DNA of 64,000 nt from Lacunisphaera limnophila (GTDB lineage Bacteria; Verrucomicrobiota; Verrucomicrobiia; Opitutales; Opitutaceae): positions 124,001 through 188,000 of the forward strand of contig NZ_CP016094.1 of NCBI RefSeq assembly GCF_001746835.1, given 5' to 3'. Position 1 is the stretch's first letter, and each line of letters opens with the position of its first letter. The notes beneath the pieces are model-generated. The model ran no database searches, was not told the DNA's origin, and saw nothing but the letters and a program-made list of their open reading frames with translations. This document shows positions 7,978 to 22,001 of the stretch, one piece after another. Both the position numbers and the translations under genes were made by a program.

Positions 7978-8955
7978 ATGGATCGTCCCGCCTACCTGCT
8001 CGAATTCGAGAAGCCGCTCCGTGAACTGGAAAAGCAGCTCGAATCCCTCCATCAGCAGTCTCTCGAAAACAACATCGATATGTCCGCCGAGCTCGCGACG
8101 ATCGAGGAGAAGATCGAGATCACCCGGAAGGACATCTATACCAACCTCACCCCGTGGCAGCGCGTGCTGGTCGCCCGCCACCCCAAGCGCCCCTACGCCC
8201 TCGATTACATCGGCGCCCTCTGTACCGACTTCCAGGAACTCCACGGCGACCGCCAGTTCAACGACGACCGCGCTCTGATCGGCGGCACCGCCTTCTTCGA
8301 CGGCCGCGCCATCATGGTCATCGCGCAGCAGAAGGGCCGCGACACCAAGGAAAACATCGTCCGCAACTTCGGCATGCCGCAGCCCGAGGGTTACCGCAAG
8401 GCCCTCCGCCTGATGAAGCTCGCCGAGAAGTTCCGCCTGCCCGTCCTCACCTTCATCGACACCCCCGGCGCCTTCCCCGGCGTCGAGTCCGAGGCCCGCC
8501 ACGTCTCCGAGGCCATCGCCGTCAACCTCCGCGAAATGGCCATGCTCAAGGTCCCCTCCATCGCCGTCATCGTCGGCGAGGGCGGCTCCGGCGGCGCCCT
8601 CGGCATCGGCGTCACCGACCGCGTCCTCATCTTCGAGAACGCCTACTACTCCGTCATCTCCCCCGAGGGCTGCGCCGCCATCCTCTGGAAGGACCGCGCC
8701 CACGCCCCCAAGGCCGCCGCCGCCCTCAAGCTCAACGCCGGCAGCCTCAAGGAACTGGCCGTCGTCGACGACGTCATCCCCGAGCCCCTCGGCGGCGCCC
8801 ACTACGCGCCCGAGCAGGCCGCCGCCGCCCTCAAGGTCGCGCTGCAGAAACACCTCGCCGAACTCGTCGGCCTCCCCACGGAGAAGCTCCTCGACCAGCG
8901 CTACGACCGCTACCGCGCCCTCGGCGAATACCGCGAGACCGCGGCGGCAAAGTAA
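7978..8955 (+). CDS. accA: Acetyl-CoA carboxylase carboxyltransferase subunit alpha
   Basis: Alpha subunit of the carboxyltransferase that moves CO2 from biotin-BCCP to acetyl-CoA, making malonyl-CoA for fatty-acid synthesis. The 325-residue length is normal. Typical features are the N-terminal helical region starting YLLEFEKPLRELEKQLE, the block WQRVLVARHPKRPYALDYI, HGDRQFNDDRALIGG, FIDTPGAFPGVESE and the oxyanion glycine cluster GEGGSGGALGIG. The beta subunit is not adjacent. birA, which loads biotin on the carrier subunit, is at 23065-24054. A paired palindromic repeat lies 73 bases downstream. Confidence 0.97.
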   Translation: MDRPAYLLEFEKPLRELEKQLESLHQQSLENNIDMSAELATIEEKIEITRKDIYTNLTPWQRVLVARHPKRPYALDYIGALCTDFQELHGDRQFNDDRALIGGTAFFDGRAIMVIAQQKGRDTKENIVRNFGMPQPEGYRKALRLMKLAEKFRLPVLTFIDTPGAFPGVESEARHVSEAIAVNLREMAMLKVPSIAVIVGEGGSGGALGIGVTDRVLIFENAYYSVISPEGCAAILWKDRAHAPKAAAALKLNAGSLKELAVVDDVIPEPLGGAHYAPEQAAAALKVALQKHLAELVGLPTEKLLDQRYDRYRALGEYRETAAAK

Positions 8956-9028
8956 GGCGAGCGGGCGAGGTCGTCCGCGCTCCAACGGAAAGGGCGCCAC
9001 GGCGCCCCCGCGGTGGCTTTGCCTTAAC

Positions 9029-9136
9029 TGTAGGGCGGGGTCGCCGACGGAGGCTTGGCGGAGATGGCGCAGCAACCCCGCCTTTGCTCGATCGCTTTGC
9101 CGGGTGCGAGGCGGGGTTCGGCGACCCCGCCCTACA
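9029..9136. repeat. Paired palindromic repeat (REPIN-like), copy 1
   Basis: TGTAGGGCGGGGTCGCCGA at the left end is answered by its reverse complement TCGGCGACCCCGCCCTACA at the right end, enclosing about 70 bp that include GCGGGGTT/AACCCCGC sub-palindromes. Related copies are at 20142-20222, 36251-36331, 51087-51198 and 58198-58278, with a degraded one at 60706-60805. Confidence 0.85.
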
Positions 9137-9205
9137 ACGGAAGCCGCGCCAAAGTTGTCCGACGGAGAACCCTCGGCCTGGACCTAACTCCAACGTACGC
9201 CGGCC

Positions 9206-10192
9206 TCACGCCGTCGCCGCGATCGCCGCGCGCAACTCGGCCAGCATCCGGGGAATTTCCACGAAGGAATCATAGTCGGCCCGGCCCATCCGCAGGGTCT
9301 CGATCGGCACATAACCCCGGTACCCCGAGGCGCGGATGATCCCTACCAACCGCCGCATATCGATCCGCGGCGAGGTCGTCGTGCTTTGCAGCGTTTCCTT
9401 GATCTGCCAGTTAACGGCGTGGGGCGCCATGAGGGCGATATCCGCATAGGGATCGGCCGTCAGGTATTTGCCGGTGTCGACCATCGCCGCGCACCAGGCG
9501 TGCCCCACCCGCTGCAAGAGGCTCAGATGCTCCGCCCCGCTGCTGATGAAGTCGCCGTGGTTCTGCACCGCGACGATCACGCCGTATTTCGCCCCGTGCT
9601 CGGCGCAGCTGTGCAGTGCCTCGGCCATCCAGGCCTCGACGGTCTCGCGGCTGGCCCCGCCCGCCGCCTGCTGCCAGTTCCGGAACGGAGGCTGCGAGTC
9701 GGCAAAGGCTCGCACCGTCGGCGCACCCAGCTTGGCCGCGACCTCGATCCAGGCTTTGATGCGCTCCACGCCCTCGGCCCGGACCGCCGGGTCCGCCGCC
9801 GTGAAATCGTTGCGCACCCCCGTGCCGCTGAAACACAGCCCGAGGTCGAAGACATGCCGCTTCAACCGGATGAGATACCGGTCGTCCGGCACCCCCGGGT
9901 AGCCCGGAAAAAAGTAGCCGGTGACATCCACGCCCTCGAAGCCGTGGTCCGCGCAGAAATCACAGACCTTGAAGAGGTCGACCCCCTGGCTCGGATCCTT
10001 GGCGTTGGCATTCAACAGCTCGAGAAACGAATACGCATTGAGGCTCGTTTTCAGGAGCGCGCGGCCCGCGGGTGCCGCCGGCGTGGCGGCCGGCAGACCG
10101 GCCGGCGCGGCCAGCGCGAGGGCGCCGGCCACACCGAAGGGCGCGGCCGCGGCGGTGGCAAGAAACTGGCGACGGGAGACGGCGGTGCTCAT
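9206..10192 (-). CDS. Tat-exported sugar phosphate isomerase/epimerase-like TIM-barrel protein
   Basis: A 328-residue protein with a twin-arginine signal (SRRQFLATAAAAPFGVAG) and a xylose-isomerase-like TIM barrel. Segments such as GFEGVDVTGYFFPGYP, the VAVQNHGDFISSG strand, MVDTGKYLTADPYADIALM and GYRGYVPIETLRMG are typical of the AP endonuclease 2 / sugar isomerase superfamily and supply metal-binding E, D and H residues. Tat export implies folding with its metal before transport to the periplasm. It lies 35 bases downstream of the GH2 gene on the same strand, so the two likely form an operon for sugar processing. The exact substrate cannot be read from sequence. Confidence 0.88.
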   Translation of the reverse strand: MSTAVSRRQFLATAAAAPFGVAGALALAAPAGLPAATPAAPAGRALLKTSLNAYSFLELLNANAKDPSQGVDLFKVCDFCADHGFEGVDVTGYFFPGYPGVPDDRYLIRLKRHVFDLGLCFSGTGVRNDFTAADPAVRAEGVERIKAWIEVAAKLGAPTVRAFADSQPPFRNWQQAAGGASRETVEAWMAEALHSCAEHGAKYGVIVAVQNHGDFISSGAEHLSLLQRVGHAWCAAMVDTGKYLTADPYADIALMAPHAVNWQIKETLQSTTTSPRIDMRRLVGIIRASGYRGYVPIETLRMGRADYDSFVEIPRMLAELRAAIAATA

Positions 10193-10227
10193 GGAGTATG
10201 GGAGGTCGGGGGTTCGGACGGGAACGT

Positions 10228-12060
10228 TCAGGGCTTGGCGTATGCCGCCGCCTTGCGGGCGTAATACTCCTGCAACACCCCGAAGGCCATCTTGCGCGTG
10301 CCATTCTCGCCGATGAGCCCCTTGCGATTCCAGCCATCTTGGATGTTCGGCAGGTGCCGGCGCGGGGAACGGAAATCACACAGGATCCATGGCGTCATGC
10401 CGCGCAGCTGCGGGATCTTCTCCAGCATCGTCAGGGTCTGCGCGTAAAGGTCGGCCTGGAACTCCTCCGTGAAGCGGGCGCGTCGGTCGCCATGGAGGCC
10501 CTGGAGGGCGTCGGCGCCAAATTCGCTCACGATGACCGGCTTGTTGTAATTGATGATCCACTTCGCCTTGGCGCAATCGTCGGGCATGCCCACGTACCAG
10601 CCGATGTACTGGTTGAAGCTCACGAGGTCGGTCACCTCGGCGAGCTCGTCCTCGACAATGCTCGTGCTGGGATCGTCCGCGGGCGAGTGCCGCTCCATGG
10701 CGGCGGAAATCAGCCGCGTCGGGTCGAGGGCGCGGGTGTGGGCGACGAGCTTCTTGAGAAACACCGTGCGGGCGGGCGAGATCGGCGTCTCGTTCGCCAT
10801 CGACCAGATGATGACGCTGGCCCGGTTGCGGTCGCGGGTGATCAGCTCCGTGAGCTGGTTCTCGGCGTTCGCGTAGGTGTCGGCGTTGTCCCAGTGGATC
10901 GTCCAGTACACCGGCACCTCCGCCCAGAGCAAAATGCCCAGCTCGTCGGCGACGCGGGCCATGTGCTCGTTGTGGGGATAGTGGGCGAGGCGCACGTAGT
11001 TGCAGCCCAGTTCCTGCGCCCAGCCGAGCAGCTGGCGGGCGTCCGCCGGCGTCGTGGCGCGTCCGCCGCGCAGCGGGTTCTCCTCGTGCAGGCTGATGCC
11101 GCGCAGGAAAGTCGACTTCCCGTTCAGCAGGATGTCCGCGCCGCGGGTCTCAATCGTGCGGAACCCCACCCGGTCGGTGAGGCGGTCGGCCCCCGCCGTG
11201 AGGGTGACCGCATAGAGCCGCGGCGACTCGGGCGACCAAAGCTCGGCGCCGGTCAGGGCAAACTCGAAGGTCGCGCGACCCGCGGCATCCGCCGTGGCGG
11301 CGACCGCGATCTTCAGTTCCGGGATCTCCACCGTCACCGGCTGGCCCGGCCCGTCCAGCTGGACGAAGCCGCGCACCCGCCGGTCGGCCCCCGGCTGCAG
11401 CCGCAGGGCGAAGTCGCGGATCGCCGTCGCCGGCGTCTCCAGCAGCCGCACGTCGCGGGTGAGCCCGCCGTAGTTCCACCAGTCGGTGTTGACCGTGGGC
11501 ACGGCCTCGGGTCGACGCGCGTTGTTCACGCGGACGACGAGCGAGTTGCCGGTGGGCTTCAGCTTGCCGGTCACCTCGAATTCAAACGGCGTGAAACCGC
11601 CGACATGCCGGCCGAGCTTGGCGCCGTTGAGGTAGACGTCGGCCTCGTAATTGGCCCCGCCGAAATGGAGGAACTGGCGCGCCCCGGCGGCCCGGGGCGT
11701 GTAATCAAACCGCTTCCGGTACCAGACGGTGCTCTCGTAATAGAGGAGCTTGTCGTCCTGCGAATTCCAGTCGCCCGGCACGTTGAGCGAGGCGCTCGTG
11801 TCGAAATCGTACTCGATCAGCTCGGCCGGCGTGGCCGGCTTCCGGTCGAGGAAGTAGCCGCCGCTGGGTTTCGTCGCCTCATCGAAGCGCTGCAACCGGT
11901 AGTTGACGTAGCCGTTGTCGTAAGGATCGACAATCACGTGCCAGCGGCCGTTCAGCGCGAGCACCTCTCGGTCGGCGGCGTTGATGAGGGGGGTGGCCGG
12001 GGCGACGAGGCCCGTGAGGGCAGCCAGAGCGAGGACGAGCGGACGCAACAGACTTTGCAT
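10228..12060 (-). CDS. Glycoside hydrolase family 2 protein (beta-glucuronidase/galactosidase type)
   Basis: A 610-residue exported retaining glycosidase with a signal peptide (LLRPLVLALAALTGLVAPA), a jelly-roll sugar-binding domain (about 30-200), an immunoglobulin-like domain (about 200-300) and a TIM barrel. The acid/base glutamate is in VIIWSMANETP and the nucleophile in KPVIVSEFGAD. The architecture is nearest to beta-glucuronidases, but substrate specificity is not readable. I chose the ATG at 12060 because it precedes the signal peptide directly; an upstream in-frame start at 12105 adds 15 residues that spoil it. It is the first gene of a pair with the isomerase-like gene downstream. 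Confidence 0.92.
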   Translation of the reverse strand: MQSLLRPLVLALAALTGLVAPATPLINAADREVLALNGRWHVIVDPYDNGYVNYRLQRFDEATKPSGGYFLDRKPATPAELIEYDFDTSASLNVPGDWNSQDDKLLYYESTVWYRKRFDYTPRAAGARQFLHFGGANYEADVYLNGAKLGRHVGGFTPFEFEVTGKLKPTGNSLVVRVNNARRPEAVPTVNTDWWNYGGLTRDVRLLETPATAIRDFALRLQPGADRRVRGFVQLDGPGQPVTVEIPELKIAVAATADAAGRATFEFALTGAELWSPESPRLYAVTLTAGADRLTDRVGFRTIETRGADILLNGKSTFLRGISLHEENPLRGGRATTPADARQLLGWAQELGCNYVRLAHYPHNEHMARVADELGILLWAEVPVYWTIHWDNADTYANAENQLTELITRDRNRASVIIWSMANETPISPARTVFLKKLVAHTRALDPTRLISAAMERHSPADDPSTSIVEDELAEVTDLVSFNQYIGWYVGMPDDCAKAKWIINYNKPVIVSEFGADALQGLHGDRRARFTEEFQADLYAQTLTMLEKIPQLRGMTPWILCDFRSPRRHLPNIQDGWNRKGLIGENGTRKMAFGVLQEYYARKAAAYAKP

Positions 12061-12280
12061 GGGGATTGCCGGAGAGGGAGGAAAGAAGTGACGAAGACAG
12101 AGCAAGGCGCTGGGAGCCGGCCGATGGCCCGGCCGTCCCCCAGCGCCACACCCAGGAGGTTACCTGCACCAAATCAGAAATTCAGCCGGGCGGAGAGGGT
12201 GAAATTTCGCGGCAACAGAGAGGAATATTCGGCGGGCACGGTCCGGCCCCTTGTCACTGGCAAAAAAGGCCCAGCCGGAT

Positions 12281-12538
12281 ATGCTCCGCGCCGTGATCGT
12301 CATCCGCCGCCTCGTCGCCCGCCAGCGCGCCTACACCGCCATCTTCCTCCCCGGGGAGGAACCCCAGGTCATTCCCACTACCGACTACGAGCACGGCCGC
12401 ATCCTGCAGATCTACAAACAGGACCGACCGCACCCCGACATCCACAACGACTTCACAGACTTTCTGCTCCAGCCCTCCGTCCAACCCACGCCGCCCGCGG
12501 CCCCAAAGCCCCCCGCCCACCCCACGGGCGAACTATAA
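12281..12538 (+). CDS. Small hypothetical protein with proline-rich tail
   Basis: A possible 85-residue protein starting at the ATG at 12281 (MLRAVIVIRRLVARQRAYTA). The first 60 residues look like a compact domain (TDYEHGRILQIYKQDRPHP, then DIHNDFTDFLL), and the rest is a Pro/Ala-rich tail. I do not recognise the family. It sits between the divergent GH2 gene and katG, with no overlap with either. Codon use fits its neighbours, but so short a frame in GC-rich DNA may be chance. Confidence 0.45.
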   Translation: MLRAVIVIRRLVARQRAYTAIFLPGEEPQVIPTTDYEHGRILQIYKQDRPHPDIHNDFTDFLLQPSVQPTPPAAPKPPAHPTGEL

Positions 12539-12640
12539 CCTCCCGTCGCCCGGTCCAGTGCCGGGCCTACTACGCTCCCCCGCCCGCGTACCCATTCCGG
12601 CCCCCCGCCACTCAGCCCGCGTCGTTTCCGGACCGGCTAA

Positions 12641-14917
<2,277 letters not shown>

Positions 14918-14942
14918 GCGACCTGCCCGTCCCGCCACTCAC

Positions 14943-14982
14943 GGCGCCCCCGCAAACCCTGCGGCCGGGCGCCTTTTCTTTT
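14943..14982 (+). terminator. Rho-independent terminator after katG
   Basis: GGCGCCC (14943-14949) pairs with GGGCGCC (14967-14973), with an inner CCGCA/TGCGG stem and loop, followed by TTTTCTTTT. It lies 25 bases past the katG stop codon. Confidence 0.85.
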
Positions 14983-15034
14983 CGCGGAGTCATGCTTTTA
15001 AAAACCCGCCGGCCGCGATCAACGGCGATTAAGC

Positions 15035-15122
15035 TGGTGCCCGGGGTGGGGGTCGAACCCACAAGACTTTAGAGGTCGGTGGATTTTGAGTCCACTGCGT
15101 CTGCCAATTCCGCCACCCGGGC
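15035..15122 (-). tRNA. tRNA-Leu (anticodon CAA)
   Basis: On the minus strand the gene starts GCCCGGGTGGCGGAATTGG and ends with an encoded CCA, 88 bases in all. The acceptor stem GCCCGGG pairs with CCCGGGC. The anticodon stem GTGGA/TCCAC encloses CTCAAAA, giving CAA (reads TTG, leucine). A long variable arm makes it a type II tRNA, as expected for leucine, and the T loop has GGTTCGACCCC. Confidence 0.96.
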
Positions 15123-15337
15123 GACTGCGACCGGCAAGAAACCCCCCGCCCCCCGCAAAGTCCACCCCGATTTTGACGGAGGTTTACCCACCAAGAGTCA
15201 CCACAAGGCACTCGTCCCGCTGCCGTTGATATCCCGCGCGCCCAACGGTTCTTTGAGGGCGCGAGCCGCGGCTTGATTTTTTTGCGCCTTTTTGTGGCCA
15301 ATCCCTCCGGGGCTGGTTGAGTTAAGGCGAAATCCGC

Positions 15338-15904
15338 ATGAAAGCCGTCGACCGCTTCCTCCAGTCCTGGCGTGAACGCAAGGTGCGCGCGTGGCTGAAG
15401 CCCGGCGCCCGCGTCCTCGACGTCGGCTGCCACCAGGGCGAGTTCTTCGACCGCCTCGGCCCGGCGATCACCGACAGCGTCGGCCTCGATCCCCTCGCCC
15501 GGCCGCGCACCGCGGCCACCTTCACCCTGCGCGCCATCCCCTTCGCCGAGCCGCTCGACTACCCCGTCGGTCGCTTCGACGCCATCATCCTCCTCGCGAC
15601 CCTGGAACACATCCGCGACAAGGCCCCCCTCGCGCGCGAGGCCCGCCGCCTGCTCACCCCCGGCGGCCGCCTTATCATGACCGTCCCCTCCCCGCGCGTG
15701 GACGACATCGTCCACACCCTCGTCCGCCTCGGCCTCGCCGACGGCATGAGTCTCGAGGAACACCACGGCTTCAAGCCGGCGGACACCGACCCGATCTTCC
15801 GCGCGGGCGGGCTCGAGCTGGAACACCACTCGACCTTCCAGCTCGGCCTCAATCACCTGTTCGTTTTCCGGCGACCGGAAAACGAAGGATCAAGGGTCAA
15901 GTGA
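15338..15904 (+). CDS. Class I SAM-dependent methyltransferase
   Basis: A 188-residue protein with a Rossmann-type methyltransferase core: motif I RVLDVGCHQGEFF for SAM binding, a following acidic residue at SVGLDPLA, FDAIILLATLEHI as the post-II region and LTPGGRLIMTVPSP after it. The substrate is unknown; this subfamily includes small-molecule and glycan or lipid methyltransferases. The last residues (ENEGSRVK) run into a phrase-like repeat (AAGTGACAAGT) that continues into the gap before rsmE, so the natural C-terminus may have been altered by repeat insertion. Confidence 0.85.
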   Translation: MKAVDRFLQSWRERKVRAWLKPGARVLDVGCHQGEFFDRLGPAITDSVGLDPLARPRTAATFTLRAIPFAEPLDYPVGRFDAIILLATLEHIRDKAPLAREARRLLTPGGRLIMTVPSPRVDDIVHTLVRLGLADGMSLEEHHGFKPADTDPIFRAGGLELEHHSTFQLGLNHLFVFRRPENEGSRVK

Positions 15905-15994
15905 CAAGTATCAGGCCCGGCATGGTCGAGCCTCGATCCGCCTCCTGTCACTTGTTACTTGGCACTTGTTACTTCGCGACGTAATCGTCGCGTT

Positions 15995-16747
15995 ATGCCC
16001 GACTTCCGTGCCTACGCTCCCGATGTTCCCGCCGGCGCGGCGGAGATCCGGCTCGGCGCGGACGAGAGCCACCACCTCGTGACCGTCAACCGCTGCGGCC
16101 GCGGCGATCCCGTCACGGCCTTCGATGGCCACGGCCAGGAATGGCTCACCGAGTGCGTGGACCCGGCCAAGGCCGCCACCGTGCTCCGCGTGAAGGCAGC
16201 CCGGCCCGCCGCCACCCGCGCGTTTTCCCTCACCCTCGCCCAGGCCCTGCCCAAGGGCGCCACGATGGACGACATCGTCCGCCAGGCCACCGAGGTCGGC
16301 GCGGCCCGCCTCATCCCGCTGCTCAGCGAGCGCACTCAGGTTCACCTCGACGCGGATCGCGCCGACAAGAAAATCGAGAAATGGCGCACCACCGCCATCG
16401 AGGCCGCCAAACAATGCGGCAACCCCTGGCTGCCGGCCATCTCCCCGCTCCAATCCCTCGCCACCTTCCTCGCCGCGCCGCCGGAAAACGAGCTCCGGCT
16501 GATCGCCAGCCTGCACGCCGGGACGACCACCCTCAAAACCGCCCTTGCCACCTACGCGCGGAAGCACGGCCACGCCCCGCGCTCCGCCCTCTGGCTGGTC
16601 GGACCCGAGGGTGATTTCTCCCCGGCCGAGATGACCGCGGCCCTCACCGCCGGCTTCGTGCCGGTAACCCTCGGCCCGCTCGTCCTCCGCAGCGACACCG
16701 CCGCCCTCTACGCCCTGAGCATCCTGAGCCACGAACTGGGTGGCTGA
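15995..16747 (+). CDS. rsmE: 16S rRNA m3U1498 methyltransferase RsmE
   Basis: SPOUT-class enzyme that methylates N3 of U1498 in 16S rRNA. The 250-residue protein has the PUA-like N-terminal domain (LGADESHHLVTVNRCGRGDP) and the knotted C-terminal domain with LAQALPKGATMDDIVRQATE, the RLIPLLSERTQVH block, LVGPEGDFSPAEM and VTLGPLVLRSDTAA, all hallmarks of RsmE. I chose the ATG at 15995 because the in-frame upstream start at 15959 lies in repeat sequence. The stop codon is 5 bases from the left inverted repeat of the GxxExxY element. Confidence 0.95.
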   Translation: MPDFRAYAPDVPAGAAEIRLGADESHHLVTVNRCGRGDPVTAFDGHGQEWLTECVDPAKAATVLRVKAARPAATRAFSLTLAQALPKGATMDDIVRQATEVGAARLIPLLSERTQVHLDADRADKKIEKWRTTAIEAAKQCGNPWLPAISPLQSLATFLAAPPENELRLIASLHAGTTTLKTALATYARKHGHAPRSALWLVGPEGDFSPAEMTAALTAGFVPVTLGPLVLRSDTAALYALSILSHELGG

Positions 16748-16752
16748 ACCGG

Positions 16753-17198
16753 TTTCACGCAAAGCCGCCAAGACGCAAAGCAATGACGGAGAATGAAATC
16801 TCCCGGGCTGTGGTCGATGCGGCGTTCCAGCTGCATGTCGAACTTGGACCGGGCTTGCTCGAATCCGTCTATGAAACACTGCTGGCTTGCGAGCTTGAGC
16901 ACCGCGGATTCAAGGTTGTCCGCCAGCAACCCATCTCCTTTGAGCACCGCGGTATTCGATTTGACGAGGGTTTCCGTGCTGACCTGATCATAAATGACAA
17001 GGTCATCATCGAGCTCAAATCAGTCGAGGACTTGCATCCCTCGCACAAGAAACAGCTCAAAACTTACCTTAAGCTGACCGGCAAGAAGCTTGGATTACTG
17101 ATCAATTTTGGGGCACCATTGATTAAAGATGGCATCCACCGGGTCGTGTTGGGATTGCCTGACGCCTGATCTTTGCGTCTTGGCGGCTTTGCGTGAAA
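16753..17198. mobile_element. 446-bp element: GxxExxY gene within perfect 28-bp inverted repeats
   Basis: A 28-base sequence at 16753-16780 (starting TTTCACGCAAAGCCGCC) recurs as an exact reverse complement at 17171-17198. Between them lies only one gene, starting 2 bases inside the left repeat and ending 1 base before the right one. The unit is fitted between two convergent genes, 5 bases after the rsmE stop and 3 bases from the kdsA stop. No transposase is encoded and I see no target-site duplication, so mobility is inferred from the structure. Confidence 0.75.
16783..17169 (+). CDS. GxxExxY protein, putative PD-(D/E)XK nuclease
   Basis: A 128-residue protein with the defining motif GPGLLESVYE (G-x-x-E-x-x-Y) near residue 24 and a C-terminal block with a PD-(D/E)XK-like core: FRADLIINDKVIIELKSVE gives the metal-binding D and the E-x-K pair. 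Family members are small, of unknown function, and common in several copies in Verrucomicrobiota and Planctomycetota. The gene is less GC-rich than its neighbours and sits exactly inside 28-bp inverted repeats, which points to transfer as a cassette. Nuclease activity is a family-level prediction. It could take part in its own spread or in DNA repair or defence; nothing here decides. Confidence 0.9.
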   Translation: MTENEISRAVVDAAFQLHVELGPGLLESVYETLLACELEHRGFKVVRQQPISFEHRGIRFDEGFRADLIINDKVIIELKSVEDLHPSHKKQLKTYLKLTGKKLGLLINFGAPLIKDGIHRVVLGLPDA

Positions 17199-17201
17199 AA
17201 C

Positions 17202-17993
17202 TCAGCTCCGCGCAGCCTTCCACACCGCGACGCACGTCGCGATCAGCGCCGGCAGCTCAGCCAGCGGCACCATGTTGGGTCCGTCCGAGATCGCCTTGTC
17301 CGGGTCGGGATGCGTCTCGATGAAGAGTCCGTCGGCCCCCGCCCCCAGCGCGGCCTTCGCCAGCGGCGCCACAAATTCGCGTCGACCGCTGCTCTTGCCA
17401 CCGCCCGCCCCGGGCAGCTGCACGCTGTGCGTGGCGTCAAAGATCGCCGGATAGCCCAGCGCCTTCATCTGCGCGAAGCTGCGCATGTCCACGACGAGAT
17501 TCTGGTAGCCGAAGGTCGTGCCGCGTTCCGTCTGCCAGATCTCGGTGGCGCGGCCCTGCTTCAGCTTGCCCACCACGAATTCCATTTCCTGCGGCGAGAG
17601 AAACTGCCCCTTCTTCACGTTCACCACCGCGCCGGTCTTGGCCGCGGCGAGCAGCAGATCGGTCTGCCGGCAGAGGAAGGCGGGGATTTGCAGCACATCA
17701 ACCACCTTCGCCACCGGCGCGCACTGCGGCCGTTCATGGATATCGGTCAGGACCGGGAAACCGTACTCGCGCTTGATGAGCGCGAGCAGCCGCAGCCCTT
17801 CCTTCAACCCGGTGCCGCGGCCGCCCAGCGAGGTGCGGTTGGCTTTGTCGAACGAGCCCTTGAACACGATGTTCAGCTCGCGGTGTTTCTTCCCGAGCTT
17901 CACCAAGCCCTCCGCCACGCTCCGGCAGACCGCCTCGTTCTCCAAGGAACAAGGCCCGGCAATGAGGAGCAGCCGCTTGGGGTCGAAGAGCAT
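17202..17993 (-). CDS. kdsA: 3-deoxy-8-phosphooctulonate synthase KdsA
   Basis: Condenses arabinose 5-phosphate and phosphoenolpyruvate to KDO 8-phosphate, the first committed step to the lipopolysaccharide inner-core sugar KDO. The 263-residue length is usual. Characteristic parts are [74 protein letters not shown] and [17 protein letters not shown]. It lies 24 bases downstream of pyrG in the same direction, an arrangement seen in many Gram-negative bacteria. Its presence supports an outer membrane with lipopolysaccharide. The start is the ATG at 17993. Confidence 0.97.
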   Translation of the reverse strand: MLFDPKRLLLIAGPCSLENEAVCRSVAEGLVKLGKKHRELNIVFKGSFDKANRTSLGGRGTGLKEGLRLLALIKREYGFPVLTDIHERPQCAPVAKVVDVLQIPAFLCRQTDLLLAAAKTGAVVNVKKGQFLSPQEMEFVVGKLKQGRATEIWQTERGTTFGYQNLVVDMRSFAQMKALGYPAIFDATHSVQLPGAGGGKSSGRREFVAPLAKAALGAGADGLFIETHPDPDKAISDGPNMVPLAELPALIATCVAVWKAARS

Positions 17994-18017
17994 GCCGTGA
18001 TTCTTCCTTCTTAACTC

Positions 18018-21312
<3,295 letters not shown>

Positions 21313-21317
21313 GCCGC

Positions 21318-21345
21318 CGGTGGCACCCGGCCTCCGGACGGGTTG
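21318..21345 (+). repeat. 28-base post-stop hairpin repeat, copy 2
   Basis: Near-identical to the copy at 3589-3616 (core ACCCGGCCTCCGGACGGGT), beginning 5 bases after the stop of the PfkB gene, same orientation. Confidence 0.75.
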
Positions 21346-21403
21346 GATGGGTGCAATTAAAGGGAACCGACCGTCAATTGACCGTTCCAACCCCTACCCT
21401 CCG

Positions 21404-21943
21404 ATGAAACCGGCTGGAACCCTCCTGCTCCTCTCCGTCGGATTGGTGACGTCCGCCCCGGCGGCCGCACCGGCGGATGGGATCATCTCCCGCGAAATCT
21501 CCGCCAAAATCCGCGAGGGCCTGCCGGCGTTCACGCCCCCGGCACCCGCGCCCGCCGGCGAAGCCGACTCCGCCACCCAAACCACCGACCCCAACGTCCT
21601 TATCCTGCCCAAGCTCATCGTGAAGGAGAAACGCCTCCCCGCCGACGCCGCCGACCAGCTCATGAGCCGGCGCGATTTCAAGCGTAAGATGGAGAACATC
21701 TATCTCGACGAGATCGCCAAGGACGGCCCGCTGAACTACCTGCTGAACTCCTTCACCATCCCCCTCCTGAGCCCCTCCAAAGCCGCCCGCGGCCACTCGA
21801 TCTATCGCCAACGGGAACTCGACCGGTTGCGCAACGTCATCGACGCCGGCTCAACCCTCGACCCCGGGGCCCGCCAAAAATACGAACAGGAAATGGACAA
21901 CACCTGGACCACGCGGCCCGCCGGCGGCCTGGAAAAACGCTAG
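21404..21943 (+). CDS. Exported protein of unknown family, paralogue 1
   Basis: A 179-residue protein with a signal peptide (MKPAGTLLLLSVGLVTSAPA). After it comes a proline-rich stretch (LPAFTPPAPAPA), then DPNVLILPKLIVKEK, a charged helical part and LLNSFTIPLLSPSKAARG. The same order of blocks is found in the next gene (22002-22562), so the two are divergent tandem duplicates. I do not recognise a named family. It may sit at the inner or outer membrane surface, since the short hydrophobic block could be membrane-associated; that is inference. The start is the ATG at 21404, immediately before the signal peptide. Confidence 0.75.
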   Translation: MKPAGTLLLLSVGLVTSAPAAAPADGIISREISAKIREGLPAFTPPAPAPAGEADSATQTTDPNVLILPKLIVKEKRLPADAADQLMSRRDFKRKMENIYLDEIAKDGPLNYLLNSFTIPLLSPSKAARGHSIYRQRELDRLRNVIDAGSTLDPGARQKYEQEMDNTWTTRPAGGLEKR

Positions 21944-22001
21944 GACCCCGCTCACCGGGTTTTTCACTCGATAGATCCGACAACCTGAATACGCTTTCCC
22001 C

